A stretch of 7,428 nt of DNA from an uncultured Corynebacterium sp. (GTDB taxonomy: Bacteria; Actinomycetota; Actinomycetes; Mycobacteriales; Mycobacteriaceae). The stretch covers positions 1 to 7,428 of the forward strand of contig NZ_CALUCS010000038.1 in the NCBI RefSeq assembly GCF_943914615.1, written 5' to 3'. A model generated the notes under the pieces. It did not search any database. It was not told the origin of the DNA and saw only the letters and a program-made list of their open reading frames with translations. Of this stretch, positions 1-6,541 are shown piece by piece; the first letter of the stretch is position 1, and every line of letters begins with the position of its first letter. The position numbers and the translations under genes are program-made.

Positions 1-51
1 CCGCGTCTTCAGCTTGGAAGGCTGAGGTATTAGCCACTATACGACATTCCC
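1..51 (-). tRNA. tRNA-Gly(TCC), partial (3' part lies outside the window)
   Basis: Read on the minus strand from base 51, the sequence folds as a tRNA. It has a 7-base acceptor strand GGGAATG, T8 and C9, a D stem GTAT/ATAC closing an 8-base loop, an anticodon stem TCAGC/GCTGA around the loop CTTCCAA, a short variable region AGAC, and then GCGG, the first bases of the T stem, at the window edge. The anticodon TCC reads GGA (and probably GGG) glycine codons. About 20 bases (rest of the T arm, 3' acceptor strand) are outside, so the acceptor pairing cannot be checked. A TAACAT hexamer on the minus strand (82-87) could be its -10, but I see no good -35 at normal spacing. The isotype call rests on the clear anticodon loop and on resemblance to actinobacterial tRNA-Gly(TCC). 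Confidence 0.93.
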
Positions 52-54
52 ACT

Positions 55-68
55 GGAAGCTAGCTTCC
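55..68. repeat. Perfect 14-bp palindrome just upstream of the tRNA-Gly 5' end
   Basis: GGAAGCTAGCTTCC is perfectly self-complementary and ends 4 bases before the tRNA 5' end, inside the presumed tRNA leader. It could be a protein-binding site or a feature of the precursor RNA near the RNase P cut. A palindrome of this length with no loop can also be chance. Confidence 0.5.
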
Positions 69-196
69 GTTACGTTGTGCGATGTTACACCATACACCCC
101 GCCATTCAGCAAAATCACCCCAGCGCAACTACCCAAAAAGCCCTACAACCTGCATAGTTGCGGGGGTATGCAGGTGTAGCAAATGCGCGATTCCAA

Positions 197-233
197 TTGT
201 ACAGGTTACCTATGGGCTGTACATTCTAGTTCT
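197..233 (+). promoter_or_regulatory. Promoter of the HTH gene with an embedded inverted-repeat operator
   Basis: A TTGTAC hexamer (197-202) and a TACATT hexamer (220-225) are separated by exactly 17 bp, the standard sigma-70-type spacing. The ATG at 234 lies 8 bases after the -10, so the transcript would start at or next to the start codon. A perfect 7-bp inverted repeat, TGTACAG (198-204) and CTGTACA (217-223) with a 12-bp spacer, covers both hexamers. A dimeric regulator bound there would compete with RNA polymerase or, MerR-like, act between the two elements. The regulator is not known; the adjacent HTH protein is one candidate. Confidence 0.6.
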
Positions 234-470
234 ATGGAACCAATTATCGTCGACAAAACCACCGGCACGGAGCTCTGGACCGCATCACAGTGCGCTGAGT
301 ACTCCGGCACAGCTCGTGGCACCTTCACCAGCTATGCAGGCCGCGGTCGCGCACCCCGCCCAGTGGCCAAGTACAACGGCCTGACCCTGTGGGATTCCAA
401 CGTGGTCAAGGAATGGCAGCAAAAACGCGATGGCGCCCCAACCTCATCGGGCACCACCGCGCAGAAGTAG
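234..470 (+). CDS. Small excisionase/AlpA-like helix-turn-helix DNA-binding protein
   Basis: This encodes 78 residues. Residues 14-65 follow the pattern of small MerR/AlpA/excisionase-type winged helices: an opening 'LWTASQCAEYSG' helix, a turn, 'RGTFTSYAGRGRAPRPV' resembling the recognition helix and the typical RGxxPxPV wing, then 'LWDSNVVKEWQQ' matching the common closing element in which a Trp precedes a helix ending in a Trp. The tail (66-78) is polar and probably disordered. It likely binds DNA as a regulator; no target can be named. I chose ATG 234 because the domain starts soon after it and a 17-bp-spaced promoter ends 8 bases before it. An in-frame ATG at 183 with a modest AGGTG upstream would add 17 residues that overlap this promoter. 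The gene stands alone between tRNA-Gly and the convergent rpiB. Excisionase-like proteins often belong to prophages, but nothing else here suggests one. Confidence 0.75.
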   Translation: MEPIIVDKTTGTELWTASQCAEYSGTARGTFTSYAGRGRAPRPVAKYNGLTLWDSNVVKEWQQKRDGAPTSSGTTAQK

Positions 471-491
471 ACCTCGCGAGTAGATCTCGCG
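466..491. repeat. Tandem 13-bp repeat across the HTH stop codon, with a small hairpin
   Basis: AGTAGACCTCGCG (466-478) is followed directly by AGTAGATCTCGCG (479-491), with one mismatch. The first copy contains the TAG stop codon of the HTH gene. CGCGAG (475-480) and CTCGCG (486-491) can also pair around a 5-base loop. The site lies between the convergent HTH gene and rpiB, and on the plus strand it is followed by a T-rich stretch (498-511), so it might act as a weak terminator. The stem is short and I would not call it a proven terminator. Confidence 0.45.
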
Positions 492-504
492 GAGAAGTAA
501 TTCT

Positions 505-978
<474 letters not shown>

Positions 979-990
979 GCTGCCAGTCTA
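979..990 (-). promoter_or_regulatory. Probable -10 element of rpiB (leaderless start)
   Basis: On the minus strand TAGACT (985-990) ends 6 bases before the rpiB ATG, fitting transcription that starts at the A of the start codon. I find no convincing -35 hexamer at 17 bp, which is usual for corynebacterial promoters. Confidence 0.5.
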
Positions 991-1046
991 GCCGGTTGCC
1001 GGCTGCTCGCGGGCACTACTCTGCCGGTGTTCTACCGGGGCTTGAT

Positions 1047-1691
1047 TTACTCAGCCACCGGCGCTTCCGTGCGGGAACGCTTCAGCTCGAAGAAGTGCGG
1101 GTTCGCCGCCAGGGTCACGGAGGCATCGAACAGCTTGCCTGCCTCTTCCCCACGTGGGATGCGGGTGATGACCGGCCCAAAGAAGGCCACGTCGCCCAGC
1201 TGCACTACCGGGGTGCCGACCTCGTCGCCCACCAGCTCGATCGCCTTTTCCTGCGACTTGCGCAGCGGCGCGTCGACAGATCCTTCGTCGTCAGCGGCCA
1301 GGTGGCCCACCTTGGCCAGGTCGGCGGGCAGCTCGGCTTCCTCCAGAGCCTCGGCGATCAACTCGTCGTAGCCGTGCGGGTCGGTTGCATCCGCGCGCTC
1401 CTCGTTGTGGATCTTGGTACCCAGGGCGGTGTACCAGGCGGAGAGCTTCTCCGGGTGCTGCTGCCAAATCGCGGTGGCCACGCGCGCCGGCGCCCACGCG
1501 GCATCCATCTTCTCGCGGTAGGCGGGGTCCAGGTCGCGCCCCTCGTTCAGGACGGAGAGGCTCATCGGCTGGAACTTCACCTCCACGTCGCGAACCTCCT
1601 GGACTTCCATCAGCCAGCGGCTGGTAACCCAGGCGAAGGGGCAGATGGCGTCGAAGAACATGGTTACGGTCTGGTTCTTTGTAGCAGTCAT
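1047..1691 (-). CDS. DsbA-family thioredoxin-fold oxidoreductase, Rv2466c (mycothiol-dependent nitroreductase)-like, with a CPFA active site
   Basis: This encodes 214 residues of the DsbA-like thioredoxin fold with a helical insertion. It resembles M. tuberculosis Rv2466c, a mycothiol-dependent reductase that activates nitro prodrugs, most clearly at 'GTPVVQLGDVAFFGPV' (159-174, cis-Pro P161) and 'IPRGEEAGKLFDASVT..NPHFFELKRSRTE' (178-209). The active-site motif at 17-20 is CPFA, where Rv2466c has CPWC; the resolving cysteine is replaced by alanine (GCC codon, 1632-1634). The protein should therefore act by a monothiol route, probably through a mixed disulfide with mycothiol. No signal peptide is visible, so it is probably cytosolic. 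I chose ATG 1691 because TAGAGT ends 7 bases upstream on the coding strand and homologues begin close to this point; an ATG at 1709 would add six residues lying over that -10. It is divergent from pepN (60 bp) and precedes rpiB. The family is sure; the physiological substrate is unknown. Confidence 0.9.
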   Translation of the reverse strand: MTATKNQTVTMFFDAICPFAWVTSRWLMEVQEVRDVEVKFQPMSLSVLNEGRDLDPAYREKMDAAWAPARVATAIWQQHPEKLSAWYTALGTKIHNEERADATDPHGYDELIAEALEEAELPADLAKVGHLAADDEGSVDAPLRKSQEKAIELVGDEVGTPVVQLGDVAFFGPVITRIPRGEEAGKLFDASVTLAANPHFFELKRSRTEAPVAE

Positions 1692-1704
1692 GTCCCCCAC
1701 TCTA
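1692..1704 (-). promoter_or_regulatory. Probable -10 element of the DsbA-like gene (leaderless start)
   Basis: TAGAGT (1699-1704, minus strand) ends 7 bases before the ATG at 1691. A G-run lies between them but is too close to the ATG to be an ordinary Shine-Dalgarno. It shares the 60-bp divergent intergenic region with the pepN promoter, so the two may influence each other. Confidence 0.5.
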
Positions 1705-1738
1705 GCCATCGCGCGGGAAGCCTGTCCGGCGCGCCTAC

Positions 1739-1751
1739 TAGGGTGGTCTGC
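1739..1751 (+). promoter_or_regulatory. Probable -10 element of pepN (leaderless start)
   Basis: TAGGGT (1739-1744) is followed by 7 bases and then the pepN ATG at 1752. No Shine-Dalgarno is present upstream of this ATG. The -35 region is not recognisable. Confidence 0.5.
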
Positions 1752-4433
1752 ATGACTTCCATCAACCTAACCCGTACCGAGGCCGAGCATCGCGCTAGCC
1801 TCATCAGCGATGTTCACTACACCATCCAGCTGGATCTCTCCGGCGGCGAGAAGCCCGAAAATAAGCACTTCCGCTCGCTGACCCGCATCACCTTCACCTC
1901 CGGCGCCGGGTCTACCTTCCTGGACCTGCGTGCGGACTCGCTGTCGCGGGTGGAGCTCGATGGCGCGGCACTTGGGGATTTTACTTATGACGCCACTACG
2001 GGCATTCCGCTCGAAGGTCTTTCTAGTGGCCAGCACGAGCTGCTGGTGGAGGCGGAGATTCCGTACTCCACCACGGGCCAGGGCCTGCACCGCTTCTTCG
2101 ACCCCAGCGACGACCAGGCCTACATGTACACCCAGTTCGAGACGGCGGACGCCAAGCGGGTCTTCGCCTGCTTCGACCAGCCGGACATCAAGGCGACCTA
2201 TGACGTTGAGCTCACCACGCCAGCCGAATGGACCGTGGTGACGAATAATGAGGTTTCCGTGGCGGAGGCTGAAGGCGTCAATAAGAAAAAGCACAGTGCG
2301 ACCGTGGATTACCTGCTATCGACCTACCTCATTGCGTTTTGCGTCGGCCCGTGGCACGTGGTGCGCGACGAGTGGCGCGGCACGATCACCGAGCATCCCG
2401 AGTCCGCGGCGGCGAAGGAAAAGAACCTGCAGACCAGCGGGGAGATGCGCGTGCCACTGGCGCTGTATTGCCGTCAGTCGCTGGCGGAGTACCTGGATGC
2501 CGACGAGCTATTCGAGGTGACCAAGCAGGGCTTCGACTACTACGCGGGCAAGTTCGGCATCGGCTACCCGTTCTACAAGTACGACCAGATCTTCTGCCCC
2601 GAATACAACATGGGTGCCATGGAGAACGCGGGTGCGGTGACGATCCGCGACGAGTACATCTTCCGCTCCGCAGCCAGCCACTACCAGTACGAACGCCGTG
2701 CGGATACGATCCTGCACGAACTGGCGCACATGTGGTTCGGCGACCTGGTGACCATGAAGTGGTGGGACGACCTGTGGCTCAACGAATCCTTCGCCACCTG
2801 GTCAGCCGCCATGAGCCAGGCGGGGGCCACGAAGTACGACACGGCATGGGTGACCTTCAACAGCAAGGAGAAGGCGTGGGCGTATGCGCAGGACCAGCTG
2901 TCCTCCACCCACCCGGTGTTCTCTGACGCGGGCGACATCGAGACGGTGGAGGCCAACTTCGACGGCATCACCTACGCCAAAGGCGCAAGTGTGTTGAAGC
3001 AGCTGGCGGCCTACGTGGGGTTGGAGGAGTTCTTCGCGGGCATCCGCGCACACTTCGCGGCACACGCCTGGGATAACGCAACGTTCGCGGACCTGCTGGG
3101 AGCGCTGGAGAAGGCTTCGGGGCGCGACCTTTCCGACTGGTCGGATCAGTGGCTGCGCACGACGGGCATCAACACCCTGACTCCGGTCTTTGAGGTAAAC
3201 GACGGGGCTTACACTTCCTTCGCGGTGGAGCAGTCCGGCGCGCAGCCCGGCGCGGGCGAGACCCGCACCCACCGCATTGCCGTGGGCGTGTACAGCTTTG
3301 AGAGCGGCGGCGCCACGGGCGGCGAGAGCGGCGCGCTGCGTCGCACCAAGCGCGTGGAGCTGGACATCTCCGGCGAGCAGACCGAAGTTCCGGAGCTGGT
3401 GGGCGTGTCCGCTGGCGACCTGGTGCTGGTCAACGACGATGATCTGGCCTACGGAAACATGGCGTTGGACGAGGGCTCCCTGGCGACGGCGATCGGCGGC
3501 GGGGATAAACCGAACATCGTGCGCATCACAGATCCGATGGCGCGTGCCCTGGTGTGGTCCGCGGCATGGCAGATGACCCGCAACGCACAGATGCGGGCGC
3601 GCGACTTCATTGGCCTGGTCGCCGGCGGCGCGGCTGAGGAAACCGAGCTGGCGGTGCTGGAGCAGATTCTGGCTCAGGCCCGCACGGCGGCTGCAAACTA
3701 CGCCGACCCGGACTGGGCGGACCAGGGTTGGGCGCAGCTGCGCGAGGCCTTCCTGGCTGCAGCGCGCGAGACCGAAGGCCCGGCTCAACTGGCGTTCATC
3801 CGCGCCTACGTGGGCTGCGTGCACACAGCGGAGTCGGCGGACGTGCTGCGCGCGCTGCTGGGTGAAGCTGATGGCGCCGAGGCGATCCCAGGATTGGACG
3901 TGGATCAGGACCTGCGCTGGGCGATTATCATTGCGCTGACCGCCGCGGCCCGCGCCACCGGCGAAACCGCCGAGCAAGTGGAGGCGCGCATTGCCACCGA
4001 GGAGGCCCAGGACAAGTCCTCCCGCGGAGCAGCACTGGCACTGCAGGCGCGCTCCTCCGTGCCGGATGAGAAGACCAAGCAGCAGGTCTGGCGCGCCCTG
4101 ACCGTGGAGGCTCCGCAGCAGAGCAACCTGAGCCTGCGCCACCGCAACGCAGGCCTGGTGCACGTCGGCCACGCCGATCTGTTGCAGCAATTCAGCGCCG
4201 ACTACGTTGCCCACGGCGTGGAGTGGTGGAAATCCCTGAACTCGGAGATGGCGCTGCGCACCCTGGAGGGCATCTATCCCTCCTGGGATCACAGCGACGC
4301 CACGGATGCCGCCATCGCCGAACTGGTGAAGTCGGAGGACACCCCGAGCGGCCTGCGCCGCGTGCTCTCCGAGGGCCGCGACCGGGTGGCACGTGCCAAG
4401 GCCGCCCGCGCATTCGACACGGCGGGAGAGTAA
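1752..4433 (+). CDS. pepN: Aminopeptidase N (M1 family zinc metallopeptidase)
   Basis: PepN removes N-terminal residues from peptides in the cytosol during peptide turnover. The product is 893 residues, slightly longer than typical actinobacterial PepN. The N-terminal beta-sandwich covers roughly residues 15-205. The catalytic domain holds the GAMEN exopeptidase motif (288-292), the zinc site HELAH (322-326) with E323 as the general base and E345 as the third ligand in 'WLNESFA' (HExxH-x18-E), and Y408 in 'YAKGAS' as the expected transition-state tyrosine. An ERAP1-like helical C-terminal domain runs from about 540 to 870. A Gly/Ser-rich stretch (518-528) looks like a loop insertion. The reading frame stays open back to 996, but that part is antisense to the DsbA-like gene. 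ATG 1752 is supported by the TAGGGT hexamer 7 bases upstream and by the normal N terminus of the family. It is divergent from the DsbA-like gene and 82 bp upstream of glbO. The identification is secure. Confidence 0.97.
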   Translation: MTSINLTRTEAEHRASLISDVHYTIQLDLSGGEKPENKHFRSLTRITFTSGAGSTFLDLRADSLSRVELDGAALGDFTYDATTGIPLEGLSSGQHELLVEAEIPYSTTGQGLHRFFDPSDDQAYMYTQFETADAKRVFACFDQPDIKATYDVELTTPAEWTVVTNNEVSVAEAEGVNKKKHSATVDYLLSTYLIAFCVGPWHVVRDEWRGTITEHPESAAAKEKNLQTSGEMRVPLALYCRQSLAEYLDADELFEVTKQGFDYYAGKFGIGYPFYKYDQIFCPEYNMGAMENAGAVTIRDEYIFRSAASHYQYERRADTILHELAHMWFGDLVTMKWWDDLWLNESFATWSAAMSQAGATKYDTAWVTFNSKEKAWAYAQDQLSSTHPVFSDAGDIETVEANFDGITYAKGASVLKQLAAYVGLEEFFAGIRAHFAAHAWDNATFADLLGALEKASGRDLSDWSDQWLRTTGINTLTPVFEVNDGAYTSFAVEQSGAQPGAGETRTHRIAVGVYSFESGGATGGESGALRRTKRVELDISGEQTEVPELVGVSAGDLVLVNDDDLAYGNMALDEGSLATAIGGGDKPNIVRITDPMARALVWSAAWQMTRNAQMRARDFIGLVAGGAAEETELAVLEQILAQARTAAANYADPDWADQGWAQLREAFLAAARETEGPAQLAFIRAYVGCVHTAESADVLRALLGEADGAEAIPGLDVDQDLRWAIIIALTAAARATGETAEQVEARIATEEAQDKSSRGAALALQARSSVPDEKTKQQVWRALTVEAPQQSNLSLRHRNAGLVHVGHADLLQQFSADYVAHGVEWWKSLNSEMALRTLEGIYPSWDHSDATDAAIAELVKSEDTPSGLRRVLSEGRDRVARAKAARAFDTAGE

Positions 4434-4439
4434 CTGCCC

Positions 4440-4472
4440 GGCTGCGCCCCTGCGGCGGGCGTGGCTGCGCCC
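4440..4472. repeat. 10-bp direct repeat in the pepN-glbO gap
   Basis: GGCTGCGCCC occurs at 4440-4449 and again at 4463-4472, a 23-bp period (about two helical turns). GCCCG (4436-4440) and CGGGC (4456-4460) can also pair across the first copy. It lies upstream of the glbO promoter and could be a regulator site. It could equally be GC-rich chance, since no T tract follows. Confidence 0.35.
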
Positions 4473-4502
4473 AACCTGCCCCAGCCGCGTTCGCAGAACA
4501 GA

Positions 4503-4515
4503 TATGGTTGGAGGC
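4503..4515 (+). promoter_or_regulatory. Probable -10 element of glbO (leaderless start)
   Basis: TATGGT (4503-4508) lies 7 bases before the ATG at 4516. GGAGG (4510-4514) is only one base from the ATG, too close for ordinary ribosome binding, which favours a leaderless message. An upstream in-frame ATG at 4504 lies inside the hexamer; GGAGG is downstream of it and so cannot serve it. Confidence 0.5.
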
Positions 4516-4905
4516 ATGACTTCTAGCTTCTACGACGCTGTTGGTGAGGAGACCTTCCGCGCCATCGTGCACGAGTTCTATCGCCAGGTCCGCACCGACG
4601 ATATCCTCAGGCCGATGTACCCGGAGGACGACCTCGAGGGCGCCGAAGATCGGTTGCGTTGGTTCCTGGTGCAGTATTGGGGCGGCCCGGCGGAGTTCAA
4701 CGCCCGGCGTGGCCACCCGCGCCTGCGGATGCGCCACGCACAATTCCGCATCGACACGGCCGCCCGCGACCGCTGGCTGGAACTCATGGGCAACGCCATG
4801 GCCACCATCGATAAGGAACAGCTCCCCGACGAACACCGCGCAGCCATGTGGGAACACATGGAGCGAGTTGCACACATGCTGGTCAACACTCCCGATCAGT
4901 TCTAA
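4516..4905 (+). CDS. glbO: Group II truncated haemoglobin (GlbO/trHbO)
   Basis: This encodes a 129-residue 2-on-2 globin closely resembling mycobacterial GlbO, with 'SFYDAVG' at the N terminus and the 'YPEDDL.GAE.RLR.FL.QYWGGP' and 'RGHPRLRMRHA.FRI' blocks. By alignment with M. tuberculosis GlbO, the haem-pocket residues are Y22 (B10), Y35 (CD1), the proximal H74 (F8) and W87 (G8), all present, so it should bind haem and O2. Proposed roles for the family are O2 handling, NO or peroxide chemistry and association with the membrane respiratory chain; which applies here cannot be read from sequence. ATG 4516 gives the family N terminus and follows a TATGGT hexamer by 7 bases. The TSUP permease gene starts 2 bases after the stop codon, so the two are probably co-transcribed and translationally coupled. 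Confidence 0.96.
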   Translation: MTSSFYDAVGEETFRAIVHEFYRQVRTDDILRPMYPEDDLEGAEDRLRWFLVQYWGGPAEFNARRGHPRLRMRHAQFRIDTAARDRWLELMGNAMATIDKEQLPDEHRAAMWEHMERVAHMLVNTPDQF

Positions 4906-4907
4906 AA

Positions 4908-5702
4908 GTGTTAGCCGACCTTTCTGCCGAGGCATTTTCAGTCCTCGCAGTGGGATCCTTCGTTGCAGGTTTGATTGATGCCATCGTCGGCGGCGGTGGT
5001 CTCGTCCTCATCCCCCTCATTTTGATCGTGGCACCCGCGACCCCCGAAGCCTCGGCAATGGCGACAAACAAGTTGGCGGCGGTTTTCGGCACCTCATCGG
5101 CCGCAGCACGTATGCTCCGCGCATCCGATGTCCGCCAGAAGATAGATCGGCGCCTGGTGGCCTACGGAGTCCCGCTGGCGTTCGTCTGCGCGGCCTCTGG
5201 CGCGCTGCTGGTAGCAGCACTCAGCTCCGAGGTTCTGCGTCCCCTGGTGATTGTTCTGTTGCTGGCGGTTGGCACATATGTCGCCCTCAAACCCAGTTTC
5301 GGCACGCCCCAACGCGCCCCATCACAGAGCCACCGCCGATGGCTCATCGCGCTCTTCGCGGTCGGAGCTATCGCCGCATACGACGGCTTCTTCGGCCCGG
5401 GCACCGGCACGTTCCTCATCATTGTTTTCACCGCGCTTCTTAGCAGATCCTTCGTGGAATCTGCCGCACTTGCGAAGATCATCAACACCGCCACGAACCT
5501 GGGCGCGCTGACTGTATTCGCCATCGGTGGCCACGTGCTCTGGCTACTGGGCCTCGGCTTAGCGGTCTTCAACGTGGCGGGAGCACAAATTGGGGCGCGC
5601 CTGGTGCTTACCAAGGGAACCGGCTTTGTCCGCATCGCGCTGCTCATCGTTGTCGTGGTCATGAGCACCAAGTTGGGCTACGACATGTACGCCGGGTCCT
5701 AA
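4908..5702 (+). CDS. TSUP (TauE/SafE) family membrane permease, YfcA-like
   Basis: This encodes about 264 residues, very hydrophobic, with roughly 8 membrane segments in two pseudo-repeats. The first repeat carries 'GLIDAIVGGGGLVLIPL' (21-37) and 'TNKL' (53-56). The second carries 'YDGFFGPGTGTF' (158-169) and 'KIINTATN' (190-197). The second motif is typical of YfcA-type members. A polar loop (about 129-144) separates the halves. TSUP proteins export or import small anions such as sulfite, sulfoacetate or other sulfur-containing or organic acids; no substrate can be assigned here. The start is uncertain. GTG 4908, two bases after the glbO TAA, puts the first membrane segment close to the N terminus. 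ATG 4848 would overlap glbO by 58 bases and add 20 polar residues unlike the family. GTG 4908 has no Shine-Dalgarno, so it probably depends on ribosomes terminating on glbO. Confidence 0.9.
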   Translation: MLADLSAEAFSVLAVGSFVAGLIDAIVGGGGLVLIPLILIVAPATPEASAMATNKLAAVFGTSSAAARMLRASDVRQKIDRRLVAYGVPLAFVCAASGALLVAALSSEVLRPLVIVLLLAVGTYVALKPSFGTPQRAPSQSHRRWLIALFAVGAIAAYDGFFGPGTGTFLIIVFTALLSRSFVESAALAKIINTATNLGALTVFAIGGHVLWLLGLGLAVFNVAGAQIGARLVLTKGTGFVRIALLIVVVVMSTKLGYDMYAGS

Positions 5703-5747
5703 GTTGCTCACGTCGCAGCACCCGGCGTGCGGCGGCTCCCCAAACCT

Positions 5748-6449
5748 CTAGCGCGGCCCGGGCACTCGCGCCAGCCCGCCGGGGCGCGGCGCGTAAACGC
5801 TGCCTACCAGCGCATCCACACGAATCCACGACCCGCTGGCACTCACGCGCACATAGTCATAGTCCCGCAGCTTCTCCCCCGGCTCTGGAACTAGCCGCAG
5901 GCCGCCGAGTGCCGCAATGGTTCGCCCCTCCAGGGCGACGGAGGCGGTGGCGTCATTACCTCGCTGCACCGTGAGCACCTGCTGCTCCAGCAGGCTGCGC
6001 GCGATGCCCATCGGCCCGGAGTTCGCCTCGTTTTCCGTCGCCATGTCCGCGTGCAGGCCGCGGACCACGTCCCCTGGCACCGTGTCGATCAGCTCGAAGC
6101 CCTGCTGCGGTGGCGGCGAGCCAACCCACATCAGGTCCATGTCCGCGCCCAGGTCGAGGGTCTGCTGTCCGGGTTCAAACGCGACGATCGTCTCCAGCGC
6201 GTCGCTGGCATAGGCCACCGTGCCGGTGCCGCCTGCCTGTCCGGGCACTCGGACGGAAGCCACGCAGCCTAGGGGCGTCGAAATAAAAAGATCCGTCGAC
6301 CGCTCCCCCACAGCGCTCAGACGCACCAGCGCGCCCGGATCCATCACCAGCGCGCGTTTCATCACCGCCCCCGCGCGCCGCATGGCACTCACTGCCGCGG
6401 TCGCGGATCGCGAATCAATTGTTCCCTGTAAATCGATTGTGACGCCCAT
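5748..6449 (-). CDS. Conserved actinobacterial protein of unknown function (Rv2474c-like by position)
   Basis: This encodes 233 residues with no motif I recognise. No signal peptide or membrane segment is seen, so it is probably cytosolic. A helix-prone stretch near the N terminus (15-34) is followed by mainly beta-type sequence: 'LFISTPLGCVASVRVPG' (54-70), 'GTVAYASDALETIVAF' (76-91) and 'QTLDLGADMDLMWVGSP' (96-112). A second half (113-220) includes 'GPMGIARSLLEQQVLTVQRG' (145-164) and 'YDYVRVSASGSWIRVDALVGSVYAPRPGG' (197-225). The tail is Pro/Gly/Arg-rich. It sits between the TSUP gene (convergent, 45 bp) and the thioesterase gene (same strand, 92 bp). M. tuberculosis has an uncharacterised gene, Rv2474c, at this point next to its thioesterase; orthology is inferred from position and not from an alignment. 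The ATG at 6449 is preceded by TAAGGT 9 bases upstream and a GGGGGA run that might aid ribosome binding. The reading frame is convincing; the function is unknown. Confidence 0.8.
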   Translation of the reverse strand: MGVTIDLQGTIDSRSATAAVSAMRRAGAVMKRALVMDPGALVRLSAVGERSTDLFISTPLGCVASVRVPGQAGGTGTVAYASDALETIVAFEPGQQTLDLGADMDLMWVGSPPPQQGFELIDTVPGDVVRGLHADMATENEANSGPMGIARSLLEQQVLTVQRGNDATASVALEGRTIAALGGLRLVPEPGEKLRDYDYVRVSASGSWIRVDALVGSVYAPRPGGLARVPGPR

Positions 6450-6464
6450 AGTTCCCCCACCTTA
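6450..6464 (-). promoter_or_regulatory. Probable -10 element of the unknown gene
   Basis: TAAGGT (6459-6464, minus strand) lies 9 bases before the ATG at 6449. Between them, GGGGGA ends about 3 bases before the ATG. The transcript could be leaderless or have a leader of only 2-3 bases. It resembles the other promoters in this window. Confidence 0.4.
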
Positions 6465-6541
6465 GCCCTCCCCAAGGCTTTATTTCGCACGGGCTGGGCG
6501 CTTACCGGTCAGTGAATCAGCTCTGGGCTGAATGCGCACTG

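Noticed and set aside
183..233. Start of the HTH gene at ATG 183 with AGGTG upstream
   Set aside because: It would add 17 residues with no resemblance to the domain and would place coding sequence over a promoter with ideal 17-bp spacing. It remains possible but less likely.
1..470. A prophage or integrative element at the tRNA-Gly, suggested by the excisionase-like HTH gene
   Set aside because: Elements usually integrate at the tRNA 3' end, which here points out of the window to the left. The HTH gene is on the 5' side, and there is no integrase or tRNA-end repeat on this side.
990..1004. Hairpin AGCCGG-TTG-CCGGCT between the DsbA-like gene and rpiB as a terminator
   Set aside because: The stem is only 6 bp and no T tract follows on either strand. 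It also touches the rpiB -10, so it is more likely incidental.
996..1751. A 252-codon open extension upstream of pepN in the same frame
   Set aside because: It is antisense to the well-supported DsbA-like gene, its translation resembles no aminopeptidase N terminus, and ATG 1752 with its -10 hexamer gives the normal family start.
2802..4517. A 571-codon open frame antisense to pepN and the pepN-glbO gap
   Set aside because: The translation is low-complexity in His, Arg, Gly and Val, as expected from the reverse strand of a GC-rich gene, and it crosses the start of glbO. pepN on the other strand has all catalytic motifs.
5715..5731. Small GCAC-CCGGC-GTGC hairpin between the TSUP gene and the unknown gene as a bidirectional terminator
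   Set aside because: The stem is only 4 bp with no T tract on either side, so it does not meet the standard for an intrinsic terminator.
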